From positions 4,774,001-4,838,000 of the forward strand of contig JAJQJQ010000008.1 in the NCBI GenBank assembly GCA_028622995.1: 64,000 bases of DNA, given 5' to 3'. Source of the stretch: Panagrolaimus kolymaensis. Its lineage: Eukaryota; Nematoda; Chromadorea; Rhabditida; Panagrolaimidae. Position numbers and translations under genes: made by a program. Each line of letters begins with the position of its first letter. Positions within the stretch are counted from its first letter, which is position 1. Below the pieces are notes generated by a model that saw nothing but the letters and a program-made list of their open reading frames with translations, did not search any database and was not told where the DNA came from. This document shows positions 20,622 to 35,520 of this stretch, in pieces.

Positions 20622-22839
20622 ATGGAGGAAAAAATAATGGCGTGGAAATGGTCAAAACAAATGGCTCCGCTTGTTGGTAATGCAGCCAAAGCGGTCCGTA
20701 CGTCTTTTAGTTGTATTACACGCTTTTCTTCACATCAGTTAGGAAAAGTGATAATGTTCTCGATAGTTCTATTAATTATTGGATTTCTTGTTTTTACTTC
20801 AGCAGACAATCCTAGAGTTAAAACACCAGTGGGAGTCATCGAGGGATTTATTCATGAAAACAAAGATGGCTCCAAATCTCACATTTATTTGGGTGTTCGA
20901 TATGCACGAGCTCCAGTAGGAGAACTAAGATTCGAGGTAAAAATTTCTTGTGTTAAAAAAACATCAAGTTAGCTATTTTTCAGAAACCCATGCCTTTCCC
21001 AGAATTTAATGGAATTTATGAAGCTAAAAGTTTTGCTCCAGCTTGCATTCCCGTTCATCGTGATAAAATGGTAGCTTCAAATTATAGCGAAGATTGCTTG
21101 TTTTTGAACATTATTAGGCCAGCAGAAAAGGTAAAGTATTTTTTAGCTTCCCTTTTAAAAGTTACTACCTTTAGCCGAAAGCAGCTAGTGGTTATCCCAT
21201 TTTGGTGTTCATTTATGGTGGTGGCTTTGTTACTGGTGATACTGAACGATATGGATACAAATCTCTTAGTGAATATTTTGCTTCCCATGGAATTATTGTA
21301 GTAACTATAAGTTATCGAGTTGGACCATTAGGTAGTTAAGTTAATTCGATACAAAGCTATCATAAAAATTTTAGGATTTTTCTCAACTGGCGATAATGTT
21401 TTCCCCGGTAATATAGGTTTATGGGATCAAATGTATGCTCTTCATTTTCTTCATCAAATTTTGCCTAATTTTAATGGAAATCCCGAAGAAATAACAGTTT
21501 GGGGCCATTCCGCTGGTGCATCAAGCGTTCATGCATTGACTATTTCCCCACATTCTGGATGTTAGTTGCAAAGTTTTTATGTATAGCCAAACTCCCAGTT
21601 TTTATAGATTTTATTAAACGCGCAATTCAATCATCAGCTTCTTTGTTTGCTGAATGGGCATTGAATGAAAATGTTGTTAGCAACTCATTAAAGCTAGCAA
21701 AAGAGTTAAATTGCTTTGACAAGAATTCAGATAAAGTACATGATTGTATGAAAACTAAAACAATTGATGAAATTTTGGAAGCAACTGATAAAATGGGTGC
21801 GTATAATGCTCATGTTCGTGAATTTACGTTTAACCCCAGGCTCGATGGCTTGTTTTTACCATACACATTAGAAAGTTTAATGAAATCAGCTGAACATGTA
21901 CCTACACTATTTGGTTTGACTGACAAAGAATGGTCCCTGATTGGTAAGCAAATATAAAAGTGAGGAAATTTTACAAAATCATTTTTAGCAAATATGCCTC
22001 AACATCACAACCAAAATCCCACAGGCATTGATCCCGATGATAAAAAGCATTTTCATGCTCGTGAATTACAAGGCTATATCGGCCAGTTTATTTTACCCCA
22101 TGAAGAAACAGGACGTAGTGGTGGAGCTCTAAGAAATGCATTATTCGAATATTTTGTTGATAAAGATGCACCACAAAAAGAAGAAGGAAATGAGGAATGG
22201 TATTTTAATAGAGCAGTTGATGTAAGTGAAAAAAGTTAGACTATCATATAAAAGTAATTTACAGATAATGGGCGATCTCATGTTTGTTGTCCCAGTAATG
22301 CAACAAATTGAAGTAAGAACAGCATTAGGACAAGAAAGTTATTTCTTTTATGAAAAGCACTATCACCCCAAAACTTTAGGACCAACTCCCGTTGTTCATG
22401 GTAAGCTAAAAGTAAAGATAATGAACAAACAAAAAAGGATAATTTTAGGCGCGGTTCATGGCAATGAAAACTATTACATCTTCGATTTAGAAAAAGCTGA
22501 TTTTGAGTTTACAGAAAATGATAAAATCTTTCAAAAACATTTGCTTGAAGGCTTCCGCAGCTTCATACTCCATGGGTTAGTTCAGCATATATTCACAAAA
22601 TTTTGATAAAACCCCATCATTTCAGCGTTCCCAAATCATCGGATTCTGAATGGCCAACAGTAGGTCCAAACAGTGGAAGGCATGTCGTATTAAATCCAGC
22701 CCCAAAAATTGAAGAAACATTTGAAAAGGAAAGAATGGATTTTTGGATGAGAGATTTGTCAGCTAAAGTTGGAGTAAATATTCTGAAAAACACGCGACTT
22801 CCCCACGCAGAGTTACATCAAAAGCACACGGAATTATAA
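20622..22839 (+). CDS. Membrane-anchored carboxylesterase/cholinesterase-like protein (616 aa)
   Basis: Nine exons: 20622-20936, 20984-21130, 21175-21331, 21375-21560, 21608-21943, 21989-22221, 22265-22400, 22449-22575 and 22626-22839, total 1851 nt. One hydrophobic helix near residue 45-65 (VIMFSIVLLIIGFLVFTSAD), preceded by about 40 basic residues, suggests a type II anchor with the enzyme outside. The fold follows the family: VKTPVGVIEG, SEDCLFLNI, IYGGGF (oxyanion hole), the nucleophile elbow GHSAGA (Ser about 252), an acidic residue in LTDKEWSLI and the catalytic His in GAVHGNENY (about 507). The triad looks complete, so the enzyme is probably active on carboxylic esters. The substrate is unknown. 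Confidence 0.93.
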
Positions 22840-23355
22840 TAAATAGCTACATTATTCGATAATAAATAAATTTTAATAAACGTCGAGATAAAAATTTGTT
22901 GAAAATTGGTTGAAAACTTGAAGGAAAAAAACTTTTGAGGAAAAAACACAAATTGGAAGGAGTTCAAGGGTTTCGACACGAATGAAGGGTACGGTCGTGG
23001 CAATGCGTTTTCCCCACCATTTTTGAATTTTTTCGATGAACAAACTTTTTTTGTTGCAAAAAATTTTCTAAGTGTTTTTCCCAATTTGTTTTATAGTTAT
23101 TTAGTTTATCGATAATAAACAATCAAAAAAGGTAAATAAATGGTAAATCACTACAATTCTTTCCAATATTGATGTTTTGAAATCAAGCCTTATTCTTTCA
23201 TATTTATCACTTGGCTGCTTTTTGATAGAATTTAACTTATCGAAGGTTAAAAATATTAATAATAGCTTAATGTAAGCAACATATCACTTTCTTTATTAAA
23301 AAGTGAATAATTTTGTTTTCAGTAATTTTTTATTATTGTTAATGCAATATCAGCC
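22840..23355. other. Intergenic region
   Basis: This is the 3' UTR of the esterase (AATAAA near 22862) and upstream sequence of the zinc-finger gene. A minus-strand frame at 22818-23084 is basic and Phe-rich without conservation signals and is taken as noise. Confidence 0.4.
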
Positions 23356-25566
<2,211 letters not shown>

Positions 25567-25731
25567 AGAATAAGTTTTATTAATTATTGTCTTTCAAATT
25601 TGTTTATTTTTGAAATTAGTTTTTTATTTTTTTGAATAAATTTATTAATTACATTTTTTGAGAGAATAACTTTTATTTTTGATACATAAAAAAAACAATA
25701 TGTACAAAACTATAACAACAACATTTTTTTA

Positions 25732-28700
25732 TTAAAGTTCCAATTGATTCATTTCATAATAAAGTCCTTTAGCTTCCATTAATTCTTGATGGGTTCCTTG
25801 TTCAGCAATTTCTCCATCAACTAATACAATTATTTTATCCACTTTTCGAATGGATGATAATCGATGAGCCACGTGGATGGAAGTGCAATGACGGCTCACA
25901 GATTCCAATGCTTCTTGCACAGCCTAAAAAAATAAGGGAGCGACTGTTTTGGTTTTGCCTTTTTTTGGTAGCTTACTTTTTCACTTGTTGCATCTAAAGC
26001 TGCTGTAGCTTCATCAAGTAATAAAACTTTTGGTTCACGAATCATCGCTCTTGCTATAGCTATTCTTTGCTTTTGTCCTCCACTCAATTGTGCCCCAAAT
26101 TCTCCGACTTCTGTTTCATAACCATTTGGCAAGGATGTAATAAAATCATGAATGTGAGCAATTTTAGCTGCTTTAATAATCTTTTCCATATTATATTCAT
26201 CTTCGCAAAGACCGTAAGTAATATTTTCTTTGATTGTAAATGAAAAAAGACTAAAACATTGGGGCTATAATTATTATCAAAAATGGAAAAAAATCAAAAA
26301 AAGCTTACTTTGGTTCTTGAGCAACTGAAACTACAACTCTTCGAAGATAATTTGGATTAATACTTTTTACATTATAATTATCCAACATTACTTGTCCACT
26401 TGTGGGAGTATACATTCGATGAAACATTGAAATCACTGAAGATTTACCCGAACCCGATGGACCTACAATTGCTACCGATTGTCCTGGAGCAACTTGAATG
26501 GTTAAATTTTTTAATATTGGAACTATTGGACGCGAAGGATATCGGAATTCAACATTTTGAAGGGATATTCTTCCAATTACTTTAGGTCTAAGTCCTTCAT
26601 CCGTGAGATTATCCATATCAGTTGGAGGTTCATTCATTACAGCAAGAATATTTTCTGCTGCTACTCGTGCCCTTGTTATATCACTAACAGAAGCAATAAG
26701 TTGTGAAATAAAATTTGCACCAAATTGAGTTAGTAATACAACTCTGAAAAAATGCGAATAACCGGAGTAAGAAAGTGTTCATCTTTTGATCGAATTTTTA
26801 TTTTTAACGACAAATTTTACCTGAGATAATCAAATGGTGTTATTTCATTACTAAGCATCATAATTTTTCCAATATGTAGCGTAATGGCAATTAAAATATA
26901 TGTAAAACTAAATTGGCATGCAAATACAAAAGCACTAATGCAAGATTGTCTTTTCATTGCTCTGTAAATATAAAAATCAGATTAAAAACATTGAAAAGTG
27001 AAAAGTTTACGATTGCAAAGGTTTTAATGCATTATAAAAAATTTCATCAAAATGTGCTTGTAAGTTATAAGCTTTAATTGTTGACATGTTTGATAACACA
27101 ACAGCGGCAAGCTAAAAAAAATGGGGAAATTAGTGGATTTATTATTTGAGAAAAGGTTATTGTAAAATGATAATAACTAATTTTTGCGAATTATTGCTCT
27201 AATTTTGTTACTCTCACATAAATACTTACATTTGCTGCTTTTTTCTCTTCTTCCACCATTTGTCTTTGCCTTTTTGATGTTTCTTTTAATTCAACCATTC
27301 GAAACATGAAAAATACAGGGAATTGAAAACTACAAAATGCTGCCAATTTCCAATTTATCCAAAATGCAACAGTTACAGAAACGATTGAACAAATAATTGC
27401 TGGTAATAATAAATCAAGTTTGTCACCCAAAATTCTATTGAGTGAAGCTGTATCGGTGATAAGTTTATGAACAAGGCGTCCAGGTGAATTTTGTTCTTCA
27501 TCAAAATAAGCGGCGCCGTGGCGAAGAATTTTACGAAACATTTGACCTAAAATTATTAAATCTCTAAATTTCGATCGAAGGCTTAATAATAGCCACATAC
27601 CTCTCAAATGTATACAAAAACCATGGCCATATAAAGCAACTGTAAGTCTTCCAATAGCTTCAAACATAGTTTTAATTATGATTAAAGCTGTATAAATTGC
27701 AGCCACAATTAAAACTTGTCGAGTCCATTGTGAATCGGGTGCCATAGCTATTTCAAGAACGGATGCAACTTCAAAACATACAAGAAGAAAAAATAATCCT
27801 CGAAGGATTGTAACTGGAATGGCGGTGGCTAAATAAGTATATCCACCTTTGAAAGATTTTATTAATCTCCATATTGCACGGAAATTTGTTGCTTTTCCTG
27901 GTAACTAAAAATAAAGAGTTTTTTTTAAAGATTTCAAAAAAAAAGTTTATCGAAAGATAAAAAGAATGAAGCTACTAATTTTAGCGACAAAAAAATGAAA
28001 AATTTATCGCAACCAGCAGGGTTCGAACCTACGCGGGAAAATCCCATGAGATTTCAAGTCTCACGCCTTAACCAATCGGCCATGGTTGCCGAAATTCGTA
28101 CGTCAATGATTAAAATTAAAAATAAAACAATTCATTGAACAAACAAACACCATTTATTCACTCGACAAAAAAGTCAAATTAGTTTTTCGATCGCAAGTTT
28201 TTATAAGGCTTTTTTGGGATAAAAATGAAGCAGAAAAGGAGTTTAATCAAAAAATGCTTACACTGTAATCTTCTTCATAGCTTTTTTCTTCCACTGCACA
28301 TTCCATGACATTTGTTTTAAAACTTTTATCAAGCCTTGATCTTTTTTTGGACATCACAGGCAAAGCTAATTTTTGTCGATCATTGCTTAAAACAGAATAT
28401 GATTTTCCAAGCTTTTTATTTGCTCCCAACGATGAGCGAGCCCATGCACGACGTCGAGATTCGGGATCCTAAAAAATATTAAACAATTTAATTTTTTCTT
28501 TCAAAATTTTTTTTCCATTAAACTAACCAAAAGTTGTTTGGGTAAATCTGCGGGTCCCATACTGAATTTTCCTTTAAGTTTTGGTGGAGCATTAGCGGGA
28601 AATGGCATAGCATCTAGGCGTTGATCAGTGTACATTCGATAAAATTTTCCACCTTTAGCAGCCATAAGTTCTTCGGGTTTACCTTCTTCAACAATTTCAC

Positions 28701-31511
28701 CCGCTTCCAAAACTATTATTCGATCACTATATCTCACAGTTGAAAGTCTATGGGCAATCGTAATAGTTGTAACACCTTGAGATGCGGCATCAATAGCTTT
28801 TTGGACTTCACCTTCATGTTTTGTATCCAAAGCTGAAGTGGCTTCATCAAAAATAATTACAGATGGATTTCGAATTACGGCTCTCGCAATGGCAACTCTC
28901 TGCTTTTGACCACCTAAAAAAACAATAATATTTTAATTTATTTTATTTTTATCCATAATTTTGTTCTTTGACCTTACCACTGAGTTGAAGGCCACGATCA
29001 CCAACTCGGGTTTTCATTCCTTCGGGTAAAGCAGAAATAAATTGCCATGCTTCAGCTCGTCGAGCTGCATCATTTATATCTGCTTGAGAAGCATCAAGTT
29101 TTCCATAACGAATATTGTCCGAAATTGTTCCATCAAACAAGACAGGTTCTTGAGATACTAAACCTATTTCGCCTCGAATATCATCGGGATCCATTTTACG
29201 GAGATCACAATGGTCAAGTTCAACCTAAAAATATTTTTTTCTAATAAAATAAATTTAATCAATCAGACGTACACCTCCTCGACTGGGATCATAAAATCTC
29301 AAAATTAATGCAGTTAAAGTAGATTTTCCAGATCCACTTGAACCAACAATAGCAATATGTTCGCCTGGTTTAATAGCCAATGAAACTCCTTTTAATACTT
29401 CAACATCGGGTCGACTGGGATATGAAAATCGAACATTTTTAAATGTAATTGCTCCATTTCCTTTTGGTTTTTCTTTCACTGGAAGATCAGGACATTCAAT
29501 GGTTGGATCCAAAGCTTGAAGCTTTCTCTTTTTTCTTTCAGCTTTAATTTTAACACAACAATTTTTTTCTGCTTCAATATTAGGTAATTCATTTAAAATT
29601 GCTGTCATTTCTGCCGCATTTTGTCGAGCCGTGGATACTCCATTCCAATGAAATCCAATTGAAATGGAAGTAACGCACATGTAAAGCATATTAATGGCCA
29701 AAGCACAAAGTCGACCAGGATTTTCATCTCCAACCCTCCACATTCCATAACATAATGCCGCAGTAAATACAAGTTCAGTAAGAAGGACTTGAGCCAAGGA
29801 ATCATAAACCGAAGAAGCTCGCAAACGTTCTTCCGTCATTCGATTATGTTCCGTCGCTATCTTTTCATATCTAAAAAAATAAATGAGAGAAAAATAAAAT
29901 TATAAAAAATATTATAAGAATAATTTTTTATTATTAGTTTTTGCTGCTCCAAAAATGAAAATCCATCAACTTACTTATTTATTGTTTGCCTTTGAGCTGA
30001 AAAAGCTATCACCGTTCGAATACATTGAAATGTTTCAGTAACTAAATTAGTCATTTTATTTTGAAGTGATAATTCATCATCCAATGTTTTATTAAACCAC
30101 TGAAAATTATAAATCCATTGATTTATCTCTCAAAAAAAATTAGAGTAACAACAAAAACAACAAACTTTACTAAAAATCATTCTTGTTCCTATTAATAATG
30201 GTAATGCCGTACACATGACTAATGTAACATCCCATTGAATATAAAAGCATACACTTAAAGATACAATTAAATATGATGAAATAAATACAACCATAGGTAA
30301 ATGATCTGCTATTCCCTGATATATGGAATCGGCGTGACTTAAAAAAATTATTTGGGGTTAAAAAGTGTTTAAAATATATTTCTATTAGGGCTTTATATTA
30401 TTTTGATTTCGATAAAATCTTTGTAAAAAAATACTTACTCATGTAACATGCTAGCAACTTGACCAGAATGCCTTGATTCCAACCATGCAACATCCATATT
30501 TAATAATTTTCTAATATATGCTTTTTTTACTCGAAATACTTGTCGAATTCCACTCCATTCCCATGCTAATCTCTAAAAAAAATTACAAACTTCCAAAAAA
30601 AGTTTAAAAGCAATGTTGGTTTCAAACCTGTAAAAATGCAGCTAAAAAGGTTGCAACTGAAAGACTAAACATTGCAATAAAAACTGGATTTGCAGCGGAT
30701 TCAAATTTTTGATCCACCGCAACTTGACGTTCCACTAATGCTGCTCCAGCGCTGCTATTATCAAATTCTTGAATGGTTGAAAATTTTTGTCCATGCTTGC
30801 TTAAATGATCGAGTTCTTGAGTTTTATTTTGTTTTACTTCCTACAAATTTGCGAAATTAAAAGTAACAACAAAAAACAATACAGAGAGAGTAATTGATTT
30901 TTGCAAATTAATGTTTTCTTTTGATTACTCTCATAGTATGTTGTTACAAAACTTACTTCTCGTTCAATAGCAAATGTAACAAAATCACCCATAACCAACC
31001 AAACAAATGGTGGAAGAGCAGCTTGAATTAAAGCCAAAATGGTTCCTAATATCATTAATTGAATATCAACGCCATCAGCAAAATTATATAATATTCCTAA
31101 ACCATTGCAACATCCTTGCTGCTTTTTAATGGCCTTGGATTTTTCCATATCCACCATAGTTTCCACTGCTTTAATTTCGGGAGCTTTACCATTTTTAATA
31201 TTTCCACCACTGATTTGTTGTTTTTTCTTTTCGCTACCTTTTTTACTATTTATTTTTGCATTCGAGCTACTTCGTGATTGAGTTCCAGCTGATTTGGCTC
31301 GGCGTTCATGATTATTATGGCTGTTGCTGCTTGTACGATGCTTGCTATGATGGCTTGGATTTGTGGTGGATGCCGTCGTTGTGGATTGACCATCTTTTGG
31401 TTTTGAATGAATACTATTCGATTGACTTTCTCCCTTTGGCTTCACCGAACCATTCTTTCGCTTTCGACGAGCTGGAGAATTTCTTTTATCCGAATTTACT
31501 GATGATGGCAT
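25732..31511 (-). CDS. P-glycoprotein-type ABC transporter (ABCB), with apparent 1-base frameshift
   Basis: Sixteen exons: 30957-31511, 30628-30841, 30439-30572, 30166-30337, 29975-30099, 29273-29870, 28978-29224, 28528-28913, 28262-28468, 27601-27904, 27230-27546, 27011-27111, 26821-26961, 26309-26743, 25977-26250 and 25732-25923. The layout is TMD1-NBD1-linker-TMD2-NBD2. NBD1 has Walker [17 protein letters not shown], the LSGGQKQR signature, Walker [12 protein letters not shown] and AHRLST. NBD2 has [35 protein letters not shown] and AHRLSS. It is an efflux pump for hydrophobic compounds. The exons sum to 4402 nt, one base over a whole number of codons. The excess lies in exon 2 at an A5T5 run (30780-30789). 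The N-terminus carries an extra basic, Ser-rich extension of about 120 residues. A tRNA gene lies in the intron 27905-28261. Confidence 0.92.
28008..28089 (-). tRNA. tRNA-Ser (anticodon UGA), nested in a P-glycoprotein intron
   Basis: The minus strand folds as a class II tRNA. The acceptor arm GCAACCA pairs with TGGTTGC and is followed by discriminator G. The D-arm is TGGCCGATTGGTTAAGGC. The anticodon stem GAGAC/TCTCA flanks loop CTTGAAA (anticodon TGA), then come a long variable arm and a T-arm with GGTTCGAACCC. The long variable arm and UGA anticodon identify serine. A T-run follows downstream on the minus strand and could terminate Pol III. It lies in the unusually long intron (357 nt) of the ABC transporter, same strand. 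Confidence 0.95.
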
Positions 31512-34500
31512 GATTTAATGATGGTCAAAAATTATTATACAAAAACTATAGTTAAATACCTGAAAAAAAAAAGATGAATGAGATTAACGAGAATTTGAAA
31601 AATATTGTCAAGTTTTTAATACTATCAAAAAGTGGTAGTTATGATTAAATACTAATTATTGTTAAAATTCATTTTTCCTCTAATTTTTAGAAGTGTTCTT
31701 GAGCGATGTCAAAAAATTTTTTTGATAACATCAAAACCCAAACCAGCCACGAGGTGTTTTTCACTTTCAAGAGGTCACTCATCCAAAAACTAATTTACTT
31801 CTTTTAACTTTATTTTTTACTTCGATTTTTTTCTTTATTACCCTTTTTTAGTTAAACGGTTGTCTTTGAAAACAATAAACAACAGATGCTTACTTACCTT
31901 TATACGTAACACATTGAAATAATGAGGAAAATAAAATAAAATTAATATTATAGGTAGATTAATTAAATTATTATTGGAATGTAATGGAATTTTTTTTTTG
32001 TAATCAAGGTTATGAAAATTTTGGGATACCAAAGTTATCTAAAAAAGCCGACATTTAAAAAAATAATGAAAAAATAAAACAAGCAAAAAATGAAATAATC
32101 CACGATCATCATAAAAAGAAATTATTACTCGGAGTCTTACCACAAAAAAATGGAAGACATAACAATTTTGTAAAAGTAGGTATAACTAAAAAAAGGCATG
32201 GATAAAGACAAATTACATAGAGTTAAACCCAAAAATATTAAACTTTCGAGAGTTTTGCTGAACCCCAAAATCTACAAGTTTTGAAAATTTTATGGAAAAG
32301 TCTAATTATTTGGGGAGATTGAATTATATCAACGAAAAAGAAAATCGTTTGTTAGCATTCATCGATTTGCGTTCATTCATTTATTCATAACCTTGAAAAT
32401 GGCTGCTTTTCTTTTTTTCTCATTATTATCATTAATAAAGAAGACACGCTGCTGCACCAACACTATCGTCACCAAATAAATAAATAAATGCAAACACATG
32501 AACTCAACTAAAGAAGAACGCCCAAAGGGGCCAAAAAAAGGAAAAAGCAAACTTAAACGCAACAAAAAAAATTTGCAGCAATGCGCAAAAGACAAAAAGA
32601 AAAATTATTTTTTGATCAATCAGCTGATTTTCTTCGTCTCTTCCTTTTATGAAACATAAAACTAAATTTGTTAGTTAAAGTTTGACGACTAAAAAAAGAA
32701 AAAAGAAAGACGTTGGGTAAAAATTCAAAGAAAAAAAGTAAGTATGAAGTAATCAAAAATTTTGTTTTATTGATTTGAGCTTGATCAAGTCAAGTAAATA
32801 ATTCAAGTTTGATAGTAATAAAACGAAAAGTGATACATGTGATCAGCATCATCCTCTCGCGCGCCATAAAAAAGAGTAATTAAAGAATTTAAAAAAGATA
32901 CCTATTTTTGGAAAAGATAAATCAAAGAACATCTTTGCTGTGGTTTTAGGTTGGTTAATCATTGGTCAAAGACACAAATTTTTTTGTTAAAGTTTTTATT
33001 ATAAAATAATAAAGATAAAATATTTTTTGACGTATGCCTGTTTGAAAATCAATCTCGACTTTGAGTGATGATATAGTTTTTAAAAAAAAAAAATAGTCAC
33101 TCAAGAATTAATTATAACTATAATGAATTGTGACTAACTGTAATATTCCATAGTCTGGGCAAAAAACATGATTGTTTTGAAGAGTTGTTTTATTTTTTGT
33201 GATTCAAAAGAATGTTAATTGAGTTTTCTTTTGTGGAATTTTTGAATTTAAAAATGTGAATAAGTTTATACGAATTTGAGAAAGAAAAAATCAAAAATAG
33301 TAACACACTTTAGAGTGCAACTTTAAGTTATAAAAAATGAGAATCTTTATGGCAAATTTTTGGAGTTTTCAAGCTCTTTCAAAAAGAAATTTTAAAAAAT
33401 GTCTCTCTCAAAAACTTTTTTAATTTTTATGATTAAAATTTATTTCGTCAATCAAGTTAATCACTTGATCGCCAAGACCTCACACGCGTTGTTGACCCAA
33501 AAAAGAGCTTGAAAAAAAAAACATCCAAATAAAGGAGATTATCTCTATAAATAAATAGTGATAATCGCATTTCTTTTTTATTCTCTCCAAAGACACCAAA
33601 ATCTAATAATTTTTCTTGAAAGCGAGAAAGAAGTTAAAAAACCGGATCATTTATTTTTATTTTTAACCGCAACTTTTTACGTCGCCAAACTGCAGTTAAA
33701 AGATTGATTGTGAGAAGTTGGTGACGTAGTAAAAAATAAGTGTGAAATTGATAAATTAATATTTTCACTAAAAACTGTAACTTTCGAAAAATAAAAAAAT
33801 GGCAGACAAGAAATTTATGTTAGATTTTTGATGACAAAAAAAATTAAGATAAGCCAATTAGAAAAAAAAAGATTGCCACTACTAAAAAAAATCAAGTTTA
33901 TTGTTGTTTTTTGGACTTTAAGAACTTTGGATTTTTTTCTTCTTCACACGTAAATTAATTTAAAAAAAAGTAAGTTATAAAAGTTTCGGGGAACCACAAA
34001 GAATCATGAAAATCAAAGAAAAACCACCCATTTTTGGGTGTATGTATTTTTTAATTTATTTTTTTCTCTGATTGATATTTTTAAAAAATGTTTCAAAACA
34101 AATTAACTTTTTAGTTTTTAGTTTTATATATAAAAATATTGTTTAAAAAAAGTGAATAACAGAAGACAAGAAAGACGCGTGTCATTTAACAAAAATAACA
34201 CATGAGAAACAAAAAGATTTTGGGAGTTACCACATGAAAGTTTAAACGGAAATGGAAAAGATTAATATAGTTTTAATAATTAATAATAGTAGTTATTGAT
34301 TGATCAAATAATTTTCTTAAAAAATTGATGGGAATGGTGGAAAGAAAAGTCATGGGAAAATAAAAGACAGTGTCTAGAATACTTTTTGATTCGAAACAGC
34401 TACTGCGAAGCTTCCTTTTATTAAATTTTTATTATGAAAGTTATAAGATTAAATTCGAAATCAAGTTTACATGTTTATGAATCAGCTTATTATTTTCATC

Positions 34501-35512
34501 ATTTCAGAAAGCAAAAATAATATTTATGATGCGAACGAAGCCGCACCACCCAAAAATCATAATTGCGTAAAAGCGTATTTCGTCCTTTTTCCCAAAAGAA
34601 GCAAGTTATTATCTTTTCTGTTTCTATCAAAATCAATTCAGTCAATTTGAAAAGTGAAAAGCAAATTAATTTATATGTAAGCGATACCTATAAAACCCTG
34701 AGGGGAAGTGAAGAATGAATACAAAGGAAAGGCGACAAGGTTATTTTTTCTTTTCATTTTTTTCGAAACCAAAATTAATCAAGTTGTTGAGTTTTTAGTA
34801 TTTTTAATCAATTTTATTTTGTATGTTTCTTGTTTCACACAACCGTGGTCGTGGTTTAATTTTAAAAGGTTTATAACCAAAAAAAGAAGTGACCTTAAAA
34901 TTTTGGGAACAAAAACCAAATTAATTTTAAAACAAGAAATAAAAAGAGTCATTTGATTTGGAAAAAAAAAGTGAAACACAATCCTATTAAAAAAATATGT
35001 CTAATTAAGATAGAGAAAAAGAAAGTAAGGTTTTAATATTGACTAAATTGTTACAATAAAAGTTAAGTTAAGGTCCAATTAGAAAAAAACGATGGAAAGA
35101 AGAAGAAAACTAATTTAACTAAAAATAGCAAATAACAGTTTTCAAATGTAGCCAAAATGAAAAAAATTTGTAAGGGAATGTGCTAAGATAAAAATAAAAG
35201 AGAAAATATGCATAATATTTTAAGAATTCATTATTACCAAAAAGAAAATCTAAAAATATTATTAATAATCAGCCATTAATTTAGAAAAGGACGCAATCGT
35301 TGGTTTTTTCCAACTTTTTTCTGCTATTTTTAAAGGATAGCAAAATAGAGAAAATGTAAAAAATTTAATGATGGATTTTTTGGATTAAACATATCGCTCA
35401 ATATCAAAGGAATAAAATTCCATACTCAATTTTTTTGCTTTTAAATATTAATATTAAAGGTGTTCTTTTTTATTGTTCCTTTCATTTTTCAAAGAACTTA
35501 TAAAATCAATTG
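31512..35512. other. Large gene-poor intergenic region
   Basis: Four kilobases upstream of the P-glycoprotein start, rich in A and T homopolymers. An acceptor ending near 31560 (minus strand, poly-T then CAG) lies about 50 nt upstream of the P-glycoprotein ATG and may belong to a 5' UTR intron or trans-splicing. Open frames are short and low-complexity. Apart from a hairpin at 33670-33738, I saw no coding or RNA signal. Confidence 0.45.
33670..33738. other. Imperfect inverted repeat, possible hairpin RNA
   Basis: The left arm (AACTTTTTACGTCGCCAA) and the right arm (TTGGTGACGTAGTAAAAA) can pair over about 17 bp with a G-U pair and small bulges, around a loop of roughly 24 nt. The size fits a short miRNA-like hairpin but could arise by chance in AT-rich DNA. 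The conserved-looking part is the CGTCGCCAA/TTGGTGACG core. Confidence 0.25.
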
Positions 35513-35520
35513 GTGGGAAT

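Noticed and set aside
22818..23084. 88-residue minus-strand frame overlapping the esterase end
   Set aside because: Overlaps a real coding end and is Phe/Lys-rich noise.
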